DNA of 64,000 bases from positions 14,510,562 through 14,574,561 of the forward strand of contig OY759217.1 of NCBI GenBank assembly GCA_963662175.1, read 5' to 3'. Source of the stretch: Aradus depressus. Taxonomy: Eukaryota; Arthropoda; Insecta; Hemiptera; Aradidae. This document shows, in pieces, positions 21,024-31,020 of this stretch. The stretch's first letter is position 1, and every line of letters starts with the position of its first letter. A model generated the notes under the pieces. It searched no databases and was not told the origin of the DNA. It saw only the letters and a program-made list of their open reading frames with translations. The position numbers and the translations under genes are program-made.

Positions 21024-21700
21024 GCGGTCCCTAGCCTGTACGATGTCAGGTACTCGTTAAAGACCCCTACCCTAGGTGAATAAAAATTTAGGACTCCCAC
21101 AGTAGAGTCTGGTGAACTGTTGCATCTAAGCTATACACCTATAAATCAATATACCTCCGAAGATATGGACTTTGTATGCCCAATGGAAGATCTACATCAC
21201 TTCCTCATTACCTGCCCAAATATGATGATATAAAAAAAGAAATATTTAAAGACACCACAGATACTACATTTATGTAGGAGTTATTAAATGGTAAAGACTG
21301 GCACCTACTGGTAAAATATTGCAAAAAGGCATACAATCTCAGAAACTGTGAATTAAATAAATAAAGAAATAGGAACAAAGTTATATATATATATATATAT
21401 ATATATTATTTTATTTTGATTTGATTTTAGAAAGAAAAATTTGTTTTGATTAAGATTATAAGTTTATAAGATAATATTTTGTAAATCGAGACTCCTCAAG
21501 ACGGCTTAGGCCATTGAGTTTGTCTTCATAAAAGATCTCATTAATGTATATATGGTTTGAATGTGATATTCTATTATGTTAATAAAGACTTTACTACTAC
21601 TACTGCAGTAGAGTCTGGTTCATGTCCACGAGTGGCAAAAGAGAATGTAGGCGATATGACCACGGAGTTAAAGCCCATCATGAGTCATAATAACTAACTA
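21024..21700 (+). mobile_element. SINE1 interrupted by a LINE
   Basis: The body CCTGTACGATGTCAGGTACT to CACAGTAGAGTCTGG stops at 21113. It resumes at 21606 with CAGTAGAGTCTGGTTCATG and ends CATGAGTCATAATAACTAAC. The head is missing. Confidence 0.85.
21114..21605 (+). mobile_element. 5'-truncated LINE nested in SINE1
   Basis: The insert is flanked by a perfect 14-bp target duplication CAGTAGAGTCTGGT (21100-21113, 21606-21619). The 5' part encodes DFVCPMEDLHHFLITCP, then after a frameshift KYDDIKKEIFKDTTD, ELLNGKDWHLLVKYCKKAYN and LRNCELNK. This is a zinc-knuckle C-terminus (C..E.LHHFL..CP.Y) of LINE ORF2. The 3' UTR ends AATAAAGACTTTACTACTAC. It has an internal frameshift and a stop, so it is dead on arrival or old. 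Confidence 0.8.
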
Positions 21701-21719
21701 TATATGTATATTGAACTCA

Positions 21720-21836
21720 CAACGGCAGTTATCAGCATTTTTGAGTTAAGCCTCTCCCCTAACCCTAACTAACTTCCCCTTAGGCAGATTTGGCTGAAAA
21801 TTTTATATGTGTGCTTCTTATGGGTTTTTGACCACA
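21720..21836 (-). mobile_element. Family A fragment
   Basis: AACGGCAGTTATCAG, GAGTTAAGCCTC and GATTTGGCTGAAAATTT are family A module text. It is split from 22885-22966 by the LINE and SINE1 pieces between. Confidence 0.55.
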
Positions 21837-21853
21837 CATTGTGTCACAATTCA

Positions 21854-22740
21854 TTTTTTTTTTTTTTTTTTTTTTTTTTTTATCATACGCCCACCTTTGG
21901 CATTTCAGCCATGCGATGTCTTGCTGCCCAATAGAGTGACGCCTTGTATTTATCGTGGGACATGTTATCCCGGGCTTGGACAATATCAATCAGCGCAGAG
22001 CAGGTCGGAAGATGGTCCCGTCATTTCCCCATCGTTGCAGAGCGGGCATATCGGTGAATCGGCCACTCCTATCCTCTTCAGATGTTTCTGGAGGCAGTCG
22101 TGTCCTGTGAGCATCCTGAAGTTGGCCACCGCCACCCTCCTAGCTATCCGATGTTTTTCCTCCAGCAGGACTCCCCATCTCTTCCCAGCAGCTGCGCTTG
22201 TCTGGTGTTCTCTCAGCAGATCTTTGTAAGTCTTGTCAATCTGCTTCTTTGCCGTAGCCAGATTGGAGGGTGTGATAGGCTGTTTCATTTGGGATCCTTC
22301 TTTAGCCAACCTATCAGCCTTTTCGTTGCCTGGGATCCCGCAGTGGCTAGGGATCCATTGCAATACTATATTCTTCCCCTTACCAAGGAGCGCACTGATC
22401 CTACGCCTGCAGAGTAACACATTCAGCGAAGTGTGCTCGTCAGCTCCCGGTTTAGTGAGGGACTTAATTGCGGCCTGCGAGTCAATCAGGAGGACAAACT
22501 TTTCCTTTGGGCTATCTTCGATATGTTCGACAGCTAGCAATATTGCTGAAACCTCTCCGTCGACACTATTGCCCCGTGCCTATTGCAGCAGCTTGTTGGT
22601 AGTTTCTGGAATATACCTCTGCGCCAGCATTACTAATGGCCGAATCAGTTGAGCCATCTGTGTAGATATGTATCCATTCCTCAATGGGATACCGTTCTTC
22701 CACTGTTGCCATGGCTGCGGCTCTAAGCTCGTGTGGTCCT
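21854..22740 (-). mobile_element. RNase H-bearing LINE, 5'-truncated
   Basis: Orientation is set by a 28-T run at 21854-21881, the poly-A tail on the minus strand. Coding remains run from 22740 leftwards through an RNase HI domain to the ORF end KASLYWAARHRMAEMPKVGV followed by the tail. The 5' edge abuts a SINE1 fragment at 22741. An ORF2 with a terminal RNase H and a C-terminal zinc knuckle is typical of I/R1/LOA-group LINEs. No clear target duplication was found. Confidence 0.75.
21884..22739 (-). pseudogene. LINE ORF2 C-terminal part: RNase HI plus zinc knuckle
   Basis: From the 5' side the minus strand reads GPHELRAAAMATVEERYPIE, WIHIYTDGSTDSAISNAG (first catalytic Asp in YTDGS), then after a frameshift near 22573 NSVDGEVSAILLAVEH (catalytic Glu), FVLLIDSQAAIKSL (second Asp), WIPSHCGIPGNEKADRLAKE (last Asp in EKAD). 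It continues VANFRMLTGHDCLQKHLKRI, ICPLCNDGEMT (CxxC). After a second frameshift near 22020 it reads DHLPTCSALIDIVQ to the ORF end. All four RNase H acidic residues survive, so the copy is fairly young. Upstream RT and AP-endonuclease domains are missing. It removes RNA from the cDNA hybrid in intact relatives. Confidence 0.8.
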
Positions 22741-22860
22741 TGTGAGCCCTAAATGTTGCCTATCCTTGGTTAGGGATCTGTAACGAGTACCTGACTTCGC
22801 ACCAGCTCAGGACCGTTGCTTAACATCCCCTCCGAAGGACTGCGTTCTCAAAAAGTCTTC
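22741..22860 (-). mobile_element. SINE1 middle fragment
   Basis: CCTAAATGTTGCCTATCC, CTGTAACGAGTACCTGAC, GGACCGTTGCTTAAC and TCCGAAGGACTGCG match the SINE1 mid-body in reverse. Both ends are missing. Confidence 0.65.
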
Positions 22861-22884
22861 ATCTTCCGGATGAAAACATAAGGA

Positions 22885-22966
22885 CCTCGGAATTCATTAT
22901 AACGGCAGTTATTAGAGCTTTTATGTTAAGCGTCCCGTTAAATTTCTGGCCAAAATTATGAAACTT
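22885..22966 (-). mobile_element. Family A fragment
   Basis: ATTATAACGGCAGTTATTAG, GTTAAGCGTCCCG and a TTTCTGGCCAAAATT match module text. Confidence 0.5.
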
Positions 22967-23971
22967 AAAAACTTTATGTTTTTTGGTGTGCTGAACACGA
23001 AAAAAATACTCAAAAAATGCCCCGACCCTTCATTGAGTACTGTATTTTGACAAATATACAGCTCCTCAAGAGGAGGTGAACACGTGTTGTAGCTCATACA
23101 GCTACAATTCATATTAGGTAACTGAAATTAGAAATTACAATAGCTTCATTTTCCTCGAAAATTCGCTAAAAATACATTTCTGCTTCTTTTTCGGACGAAT
23201 TTATAACTTTAAAATTAAGTTTTTCCCAAATTTGCGAAATTTCGCAAAAACTGATTTCATTTTATGTTTATCTGATGAAAATACTTGGTGAAAGAGTGAG
23301 TGTCCGGCAATGCCCGGCAGCAACAGAAACTGATTTTTTTCAGTAGTTTTTTATTAAGCAGTGACGCTAATGGTAGTAATTATAATTCAGTAAACTTAAC
23401 TTGAGAAGAGATCTCCATATTTAAGACAATAAAATAATTAAAAAGATTGGGTTTTAACACTATATAAATATATACTGAAGCAATCGGCAATCTGCATCTG
23501 TTTTGTTGTATTTTGGCCAGATTTTGAGGCCTCTTGCCCCAGTATGCGACGTTTATCTGGGGAAGTAAAAATGGGAAAAATAATGTTTCTTTTCCAAGGA
23601 ATGAAGTTAGTAGAAGGGTGTAGACGTTGGAAAAAGGAGAAAATGGTTTGTTAAGTTAAAGTACGGGGCCGATCCCAAACGGCTTCTCCTAAATAAATGG
23701 TTCTATTAGAGACAGCTTCTCCACACTCCGCCTCCAGATCTTGTTCTTATATAAGTTACCAACAGCGCCCCCTTTAGTCTTCCAATTAACTCATTTGTAA
23801 TCTCACTCCCTCAACACTTAACTCATTTTTCAACAAGTTCTGTAAGAAATTTTCTAATTTAACTTGGAATACACCAAACAATAGGTGTCGTAAGGTTGTC
23901 AATTTTTCAAATTTTCCAATTTCAAGCTGATATAGAGCCATGTTTACAAATTTTCTCTTCTCTGTTAAGAC
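22967..23971. other. Unassigned AT-rich DNA
   Basis: No recognised element or gene. Short frames only. Confidence 0.5.
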
Positions 23972-24515
23972 CAGGGGCGTAGCTACCGCTGTAGCAGTTG
24001 TAGTAGCAATGATACAGACCCCCGAGCTAAAAATCGTAAAATGTTATCCATAGTTATATTGATAAAAGCCAAGGCCTTATGAATAAATAATAAAACACTC
24101 CGCGGCAGCTCTATATTATTCCGCCTCGGGTAAGTACTGTATAGGATAGTCAATATGCTTTTGAAAACCCCCGAAATTCACACTGAATTACGAAAAAAAA
24201 CTGTCTCAACCTCTTATTTTCATAGATTCATCGAAAAATGTTCAGACAAGAACGGCTATCGGACTTATCAATATTGCCCATAGAAAAAGAAGAACTTGAG
24301 AAACTAAAATCTTCTTCAGCTATGGATGCTATAATAAATAAAAAAAGGCAAGAAAGGTACCTATTTAACCACTAGAATATTTTGTTTTAGAGTTACGTTT
24401 TTTAATATGTACTGTTGATTTTGTTATTTTCAAATATATTTTGTTTATGCGACTGTTTTTATACAGGGCCAGAAATTTTGATACAAGGCCCACTCAGAGC
24501 CAGTTACGCCACTTG
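23972..24515 (+). mobile_element. Internally deleted hAT-like transposon
   Basis: Imperfect terminal inverted repeats: CAGGGGCGTAGCTACC at the left, and CAAGTGGCGTAACTGGC when the right end is read in reverse. Flanks GTTAAGAC (left) and GTAAGACA (right) look like a decayed 8-bp target duplication, the hAT size. Inside lies one exon-like piece of hAT transposase. About 544 bp, so most of the transposase is lost. Confidence 0.6.
24226..24375 (+). pseudogene. hAT transposase C-terminal (dimerisation) exon
   Basis: After an acceptor-like CCTCTTATTTTCATAG the frame reads IHRKMFRQERLSDLSILPIE, KEELEKLKSSSAMDAIINKK, RQERYLFNH and a stop. The RLSDLSILPIE...L....AMDAIINK...R pattern matches the end of hAT-family C-terminal dimerisation domains (ZMYM1/hAT-like proteins, from memory). 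The exon is intact, but the N-terminal zinc finger and RNase H-like catalytic core are gone. It sits centrally between the hAT TIRs. Confidence 0.6.
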
Positions 24516-24589
24516 GTAAGACATATTTTAACATTCCTCTTCTTATTTGGATTAGGTTCCTTTAACTTTCTTCTACCTGAAGAATAGTA

Positions 24590-24866
24590 ATCGTGCGAAA
24601 ATCCGAGATAGATTTTTCAACGGATTTTCACTAATATGCTTCATACATAAGGCCAAAAAAAATAAATAACTCCAAGAGGACATTATTTGTTAAATTTCGG
24701 CGAAATAGCGAAAGGAGCGGTTCAGGGGCGAGGGCTAAACTATAATAACTGCCGATTTAATGAATTTATCAAAGCAAAATTTAGTATGAGGATTTAGAAG
24801 GAGGAGCGAAAAGTTAATTGATTAATTCGTTGTGGGGAAGTACATTGCCGGTGAATCACCGACATT
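24590..24866 (+). mobile_element. Family B/A hybrid repeat
   Basis: Begins with the family B start CGTGCGAAAATCCGAGATAG and continues in a family A module (AACTGCCGATTTAATGAATT), ending GAAGTACATTGCCGGTGAAT. Confidence 0.6.
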
Positions 24867-25569
24867 TTTTCTTCAATATTCCACAACTCCCATTAGTATA
24901 ATTGAGAACATTAACAAAGTGGGTCCGAAATGTTTCCGCTCTCATCAATTTTCCTTTTACTAAAATTCATTTGTGGGGACAATGGGACGTTTTAATCTAT
25001 TTGAGATCAAATTGTCTTCGTTAAAACAAAAAAGGGACTTTTTCCAACCTCTGAGATATAAGAGAGAAAAAAAAAATAAAAAATACAAAAAATTAAATGA
25101 AACCAAATTAGAATGTCTTTAAAAATGGAGGCATTCCCCCACCCTCGTTTCTTAATAATTGCTAAAGAATACTCGTGAAAATGTTGCTATTCTTAACCGT
25201 TCGGCCAAGTAAGAGATTGATGTTGAACCCAGTCATTTAATATTAATGGAATCTTTATTAATGTTCGTAATTAATAGATGAAAAAAAAATGGTTATAAAA
25301 AGAATGAAGAAGAAAAGAAATTATCTTAAACACTAATTTTGCTCCAGTTTCGTTCATTTAGGTTTTACATTTTTTTTCTTTTATTTAGGGTGTTTAAAAT
25401 TAAGTGTTTTTAGAACAAATTTTATTTTTATGCTTCTGAGGATATATACGAGTATTGGTACCATCAAAACAATTCTCCAGGTTCTTCATATTCTATGATT
25501 TTATAAATAAAATAATTATTACTTAATAAATACATTATTATTATTATTATTATATACAATTATTAATAA
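24867..25569. other. Unassigned AT-rich DNA
   Basis: No element recognised. ATT-type simple repeats lie at about 25538-25551. Confidence 0.5.
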
Positions 25570-26517
25570 ATACAAAAAAATTCGTCAGTGAATCACCGGC
25601 AATGTACTTCCCCAGTACGAATTAATTAAATTGTCGCTCCCCCTCCAAAACCAGTCGACCGTTTGCGCTAATATTCAACCGTTGAATTAGGGGCTCCTAA
25701 ATCATTAGACTAAATTTTGAGTAGATGAACTCATTACATCGGCAGTTATTAGGGTTTCTGAATTCCCTTCCCCTAAACCCCTCCCCCCCCCCCCCCCCCC
25801 CACCACCCCCTCTCCCTTTCCCTTCAGCCGATATCGCGGGAATTTGACGGGTTAAGTCCTCATTGGGTTTTGACCTCAAATATAAATATCGATACATTCT
25901 TTACATCGGGAGTTATTGGGTTTTTTTGAGATGAGCCCTCTCTGTTCCCCCTTCCCTTCTGCCGATATCGCGGAAATTTGACGGTTTAAGTCCTCATTGG
26001 GTTTTGACTTCAAATATAAATATCGATACATTCTTTACATCGGCAGTTTTTGGGTTTTTCTGAGATGAGCCCTCTCTGTTCCCCCTTTCCTTCTGCCGAT
26101 ATCGCGGGAATTTGACGGGTTAAGCCCTCATTGGGTTTTGATCTCAAATATAAATATCGATACATTCGATACATTGCGATTCTACTAAAAATTAATAAGT
26201 ATCGTCCTTTTTCAATTTCGAATTCCTATATGAAATTTTGTATCGATACATCGGCAGTTATTAGAGTATTTGAGTTAAGCATCTTTGACCGATTTCGCTG
26301 GAAAACAATAGGTATCGTCGTTAGAGGGTTCTGGGTTTACGTATAAAATTTTGTGTCGATACATTCTTACTATCGGGAGTTATCGTGTTCACAGATACAC
26401 TTTTTTTCCATATTTGAAATCTAGAGATTGGAAAAGACAAAATTCCGTTGAAAACTCAGCATCGAGTTTTTGACCGATTACATAACTTTCCCTATATCTC
26501 GTATAACTGGGGAAGGG
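25570..26517 (-). mobile_element. Family A repeat, longest copy
   Basis: Complete from GTCAGTGAATCACCGGCAAT to the hairpin end CCCTATATCTCGTATAACTG. At about 940 bp it exceeds other copies because an internal module is repeated (25828-26229). A C run of about 18 lies at 25785-25801, in the position where other copies have GGGGGAGGG on the opposite strand. Confidence 0.75.
25828..26229 (-). repeat. 134-bp tandem modules inside family A
   Basis: CCGATATCGCGG recurs at 25828, 25962 and 26096, a spacing of exactly 134 bp each time. The blocks share TTGACGGGTTAAG, CCTCATTGGGTTTTGA and AATATAAATATCGATACATT. Identity between blocks is far higher than between family A copies, so the expansion is recent. 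Confidence 0.85.
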
Positions 26518-27122
26518 AAAATAAATATAGGGAAGAATATGGTTCCCAAATCTGTAAATCCGTCGCTAATAGGAGATCGCCTTCGTCACTCTCCACCCTT
26601 CGACTTATAGCTGATAGGGGTGGCCTTACTTTTTTCGATAGTGATCTGGGTTCTACAAAAAAAAATATATATATATATATAAATCATTTATTAATATATA
26701 ATGGTATTAATTTTGAATACTAAATACCTAAAAAATAATTTCTACTGGATAATATTTAATTTTAAAGTTAGGAATTGAAATAATTACTTGGAAATTTATG
26801 AGAAATCTCTTGACCGAGACTTTAGCTGCTCAGGATCAGGACACTCCAAGTCTAAGAGAGGATTGTCGAAGGACACTCGAGCCACTAATGAAGCATTCCT
26901 TTTCTTTTTATAAATCCTACAAAATTCAACAAGAACTCAATTGCAAAAGGACATCCCTAAGCATCCTTATCCCTTCTAACTTACTTGAAAACTCAATTAT
27001 GTTCTTTCTTCATAAATTTAAATATATTTTTTTTCTTTTGTTTTGACAAGTAATTGTGAATTATTAAAACAGTGGTATCTCCATTTTGTAAGATATTATA
27101 ATTAAAGTTATAATAAAAAATA
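26518..27122. other. Unassigned DNA
   Basis: No recognised element. An AT dinucleotide run lies near 26668. Confidence 0.5.
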
Positions 27123-27362
27123 ACAGGACTTTATTGTATCAACCACCTTTGTACAGATCTCTCTCCCCCATCTCAAATTCATTTCATACTGGCGTTATTA
27201 TATCTATATAAAAAGTAATATGACAGCGGTTTTCTTTCCTTGTTCCATTATACAGTGAAATTCTGCGTGTGACTTCCTTATAGCCAATAATATGGAATGA
27301 ATTTTAGAGAGGGGAAGGAAATTGATCTAAAAAAAGTGCTTGGTATAAGAAAGTCTTTTTGA
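27123..27362 (+). mobile_element. Family C MITE
   Basis: Left end ACAGGACTTTATTGTATCAA, then CATTTCATACTGGCGTTAT; right end GCTTGGTATAAGAAAGTC. The arms are diverged inverted repeats of each other, as in 34773-35045. Confidence 0.6.
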
Positions 27363-27371
27363 GGCCACATT

Positions 27372-27745
27372 AAAACTGCCGATAATAAAAAGATAATTTA
27401 AAATTTGTTGCTATGCTGTGTTGTTACAATTTTAACCTATGTAAATTTATTTTCAATTTTTGGGCCGCTAGAACATTGTTCGTATTGGTCCTACCTCAAA
27501 TCTGATGGCATTATTTTGGTAGGCAATTTAATAAGGAACATTTTTTATGGTAATCAGTGTTTCGGTAGGACTAACCGTTTTCGCGTAAATCAAGCAAACA
27601 TCTCAAAAAATGGATTACAAAACGACCTTCGAAAAAAATGTATTTTGTATAAAATATGCGTTTCAGTTCCCACTACAACTTTTATTTGTAAACATTTTTG
27701 ATTAGGGCATAAATATAAGTGGTATCTGAAAATTATATGATGATA
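27372..27745 (-). mobile_element. Family B repeat
   Basis: Reverse-order landmarks: TTTTTGGGCCGCTAGAACAT, CCGTTTTCGCGTAAATCAAG, then AAACGACCTTCGAAAAAAAT and CAACTTTTATTTG. Confidence 0.6.
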
Positions 27746-27749
27746 ATTA

Positions 27750-28015
27750 ACATGATGTGAGAAGTGATTATTTCACAGGTTGTAAAACAAAATAAAGTTC
27801 CCATCCTTGAAATTTTAAATTGTTAATGTTGTTTTTAAGATTTTTATGCACGTTTATTTTTATTTATTAAAACATTTTAATTATGTTATTTTCAAAATTA
27901 TTTTATCAGACTGCCTGATGATGAGGGAAATCTCGAAAGCCGGCTAGCAAATATAAATAAAATCTGTAAGAGGTCAGACTCTATTTTGTTTTACAGCCTG
28001 TGATGAATCTAAAAA
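27750..28015 (+). mobile_element. PLE-like terminal piece with a short inverted arm
   Basis: The left edge TTTCACAGGTTGTAAAAC is the reverse of the right edge GTTTTACAGCCTGTGA. The body (AAATTGTTAATGTTG through TTTTATCAGACTGCCTGATG) is collinear with the right arm of the 45.4-45.9 kb palindrome. This makes it a second member of the same family with a shorter inverted arm. Confidence 0.55.
27913..27948 (+). ncRNA. Hammerhead-ribozyme-like motif
   Basis: CTGATGA (27915-27921), an extra T, GAG-GGAAAT-CTC (stem II), GAAA (27935-27938), the palindrome GCCGGC, then TA in the cleavage position. Stem I is only GC/GC, so it is probably weak as a monomer. Confidence 0.4.
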
Positions 28016-28109
28016 TGTTCACAGGGATGTAAGAATATTTAATTTATTTTTTGTGTGTAGTTCAGTCATCCTTTACTCCATAAGTCATTGCCAATGATAT
28101 TTTTAAGGT

Positions 28110-28388
28110 TAGTTATTTATTATGACACAAGCCCGGGCTTTAACTACGGGGTTACATCGCCTACTACCAGAGCGCTCTTTCGTCACTCTGGTGGACATGA
28201 GCCCGACTCTGAGGTGGGAATCCTAAATTTTGCCTACCCTAAATTTTTATTCACCTAGGGCAGGGGTCTTTAACGAGTACCTGACATCGTACAGGCTCGG
28301 GACCATCGCTTAACGTCCCATCCGAAGGACGGCGTGCTTAAGTTTATTTTACCTCCCAGATAAAATAAACTAAGGGCCTCGGTCGGTG
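28110..28388 (-). mobile_element. SINE1 lacking its head
   Basis: Tail AGTTATTTATTATGACACAA, then the full body in reverse to AACTAAGGGCCTCGGTCGG. Truncation falls just before the B box. Confidence 0.85.
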
Positions 28389-29260
28389 ATATTTTATATA
28401 TATATATATTCCTTTCTTTAAATTCAGAAGTTTAATAACTGTTAGTGAAATAAATCTCCTGTCAGATGCCCTTCTCGTCTGCCTATCGCTGTTACATATT
28501 CCTGTATCCCCCATTGTATATATATATTTCGGTTATATTTTTGGGCCAGCAGGTGGCCACCTCTTGGGGCCACATACTAACGACTATTTAGTCAGTCTGG
28601 CCCTAGAATTAATTTGTCATCGTTTTGTCACTCCCATCTGGGCGACAGACTGGCCCTTCTCTGTATGTTCTCTCTATACACCCTTCAAAACCCTTCCTCC
28701 AAAATCTAGATTTAATTTCTACCCGAAAATGCTTGGATTTTTTTTAATATTCTCACCATTAATTTCAAATCTTTTAAATTAAAATGTCATTTATCATACA
28801 AGAAGATATTTATATTTGTCGCCATTGTAAAAATTGTTCAAAAAGCGGACCCCTCTCTCTGGGTGGAAAATAATGAAGTATTTTAAAGCCGATATGGAGT
28901 ACAGTCACTTCCAAAACGTTTTCAGAGATAACAAGCTCAGAGAGAGAGGAAAGGTTGTGTAACAGAAGTTAGCCCCCTCTAGTTGTCACTGGCTCAATGG
29001 CCTGTCACATTTCACCTGCGTTCGAATTTTCTCTTTACGCAAATTCTTCTATATCAAAACAATATTTATGATCAGCAACAATTTAAAATCGATTATTCTA
29101 TTTTCGGATTTTTACACGATTACAACACTTTCTTATACTATATGTATAAGAAGGGTAAAAATAAATTCTAAATCAGGAAATAGAACTAAACCAATTTAAT
29201 GTAAATAAAAGCTTGTTTAACTTTTAAATTGTCTAATTCCCCAAAAAATATATACATAAA
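28389..29260. other. Unassigned DNA
   Basis: Contains short AT runs and a hairpin-prone GGCCACCTCTTGGGGCC at 28554-28570. No gene is recognised. Confidence 0.45.
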
Positions 29261-29263
29261 GTG

Positions 29264-29295
29264 TACCGGTTTCGGGTTACGCCTTCCTCGGTAAT
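29264..29295 (-). ncRNA. Degenerate hammerhead-like motif
   Basis: The minus strand reads CCGAGGA (core CTGANGA with one T-to-C change), an extra A, GG-CGTAAC-CC, GAAA, then the palindrome ACCGGT with A following. The core substitution would be expected to inactivate it. Confidence 0.3.
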
Positions 29296-29421
29296 AGTTT
29301 GAATGAGCAAACTCACTTTAAATTGATACTTAACATTTTTGCAGAGATATTGTGAAACAATAAAAAATATAAAGAAAAACGTATGTTTTTGAAAAAATAT
29401 TGTCTATTTCACAAAATATAT

Positions 29422-29458
29422 AAAAATACTTTCGGTATTGCTACCATCTTCAGTCACA
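29422..29458 (-). ncRNA. Hammerhead-ribozyme-like motif
   Basis: The minus strand reads CTGAAGA (29453-29447), an extra T, GGTA-GCAA-TACC (4-bp stem II with a GNRA loop), GAAA, then GTATTT. It lies about 70 bp downstream of the frame at 29527-29754, where a retroelement 3' terminal repeat would sit. Confidence 0.4.
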
Positions 29459-29526
29459 ACTAGCCTAGATCATTAGGGCATAGAGGAGCTACAGTAGCAG
29501 TAACGGATCGTTAATAGTAGTTATCA

Positions 29527-29754
29527 TTACACAGCTTTGTGTAGTGTTTGAAGTGAAAATTGATCCTTGAGGTGGATGAGTTCCCTATAGACGAAGGTTG
29601 GAGAGGGTGGCATTGTTATGTCTATTTCAAAAATATCGATCGCTCTTTCATTTGAACAATTCCGAACATTTGTAGTTCGTCTGTCGATCTCTGAGTAATT
29701 ACCATAAAAAAGGTGTCTATTTCTGTTCGTACGGGAAGCATTTTTGTTCCCCAT
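29527..29754 (-). CDS. Unrecognised 75-codon frame, possible PLE ORF end
   Basis: Reads SEIDRRTT-type then NCSNERAIDIFEIDITMPPS, PTFVYRELIHLKDQFSLQTL, HKAV and a stop (the first residues MGNKNASRTN are only tentative). I do not recognise a domain. Its interest is positional: same strand as, and just upstream of, two hammerhead-like motifs, as the C-terminus of a PLE protein would be. It could equally be a chance frame. Confidence 0.2.
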   Translation of the reverse strand: MGNKNASRTNRNRHLFYGNYSEIDRRTTNVRNCSNERAIDIFEIDITMPPSPTFVYRELIHLKDQFSLQTLHKAV

Positions 29755-30022
29755 GGCTCAATTTTTTTTTTACCAAATATTGTTAGTAGTCGCTTTACTA
29801 ACGTATCTCAAGTATGACATTTCACCTCATGCAGTTAGAAATACACACGATATTTCGCAAATATCTATCATAAATCGATGTGTATAGTTCTATAATATCA
29901 GATCTCACCAGTGTTATATCTCCCTGTAGCGTAAATAAAATTATTATAATTAAAAATATAAATACAAAGTCGTTATTCTTTTTATGTATGAATACATAAA
30001 AAATATTTTCTTTAAAGGAAAC

Positions 30023-30120
30023 TGCGGTATCAGACACAGATATCACAGAGCCCTGCTCTACTGTGATATAACCAACTACGGTATCAGACACAAATATCAC
30101 AGAGCCCTGCTCTACTCCTG
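30023..30120 (+). repeat. Tandem duplication, two copies of about 50 bp
   Basis: GGTATCAGACACAGATATCA and CAGAGCCCTGCTCTACT occur twice, spaced about 52 bp, with one or two mismatches. A C run (about 19) follows at 30210-30228. Confidence 0.85.
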
Positions 30121-30329
30121 ATATATCTCTTTCTCTGTATTTTTTGCCTCCCGCCCCTTCGGCCGTTGAGACAGCAAGACTGGAAGTGACACATATCCCG
30201 ACTTGAATCCCCCCCCCCCCCCCCCCCCAGGTCTATTACATAGTGCATAACAAGATTTTCGCATTGCTCGCAAAATTTTACCGATTTAGATGCTTCTAGA
30301 TATCTTGAAAATACGAAAAATCAATGACA

Positions 30330-30482
30330 TGTTGTGGGAGTCCTGAACATTGTGTGTAACCTAGGGGTTAGTTAACGAGGTAGGGTAACGAGCTAACGAG
30401 TACGTGACATCGCACTGGCTCGAGACCATCGTTTAACGTCCCATCTGAAGGACAGCGTGCTCAATTAGTATTTTATCTAAAA
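30330..30482 (-). mobile_element. SINE1 middle fragment
   Basis: GTGGGAGTCCTGAA, CGAGTACGTGACATCGCACT, CCATCGTTTAACGTCCCATC, GAAGGACAGCGTGCTCA in reverse orientation. Confidence 0.7.
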
Positions 30483-30571
30483 TTAATTTAATCTAGTGTA
30501 CAACGCTCAAACATTCCAAGCTCTACAAACCCATGGGGAAGTTCCACGACCTGCTCATATATTTTACTTCT

Positions 30572-31020
30572 TTAGCTATACGAAGTATAGGGGAAGTTAT
30601 GTAATCGCTCTGAAATTTTATATTCAGTCTTCACCGGAATTAATGTTTTCCAACACCCTGTCTGAGAACTCCCGGAAGAATGAGGATATCGACACAAAAT
30701 TGTATACGTATATCCAGAACCTCATAAGGATGACACTTACTGATTTTCAACCAAATCGGCCTCATGGAAGGGGGGGGGGGGGATTAGGGGGGAGGTTTAG
30801 CACAAAAACTCTAATAACTGCCGTTATAATGAATGTATCGGTACAAAATTTAAAGTGTAAATTCGAAACCCTATAAATTGAATGAATTCTTGAAGAAATT
30901 TAACGAAGTGTAAGGGGGGATCAGAGGAGGCTCGACACAATACCCTATGCCATGAGGGTTTTCGAGGGGAGCTTAATTCATTAACTAATAATGGGAAAAT
31001 ACATTGTCGGTGACTCACCG
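30572..31020 (+). mobile_element. Family A repeat
   Basis: Hairpin end TTAGCTATACGAAGTATAGG; two modules with a 13-G run at 30769-30781; right end ATTGTCGGTGACTCACCG followed by a T run. About 450 bp. Confidence 0.75.

Noticed and set aside
22082..22652. Two plus-strand frames of 111 and 139 codons
   Set aside because: They are antisense shadows of the LINE RNase H coding sequence on the minus strand.
30496..30876. 126-codon frame
   Set aside because: It lies across SINE1/family A boundary and family A module text, which is open by chance in many copies.
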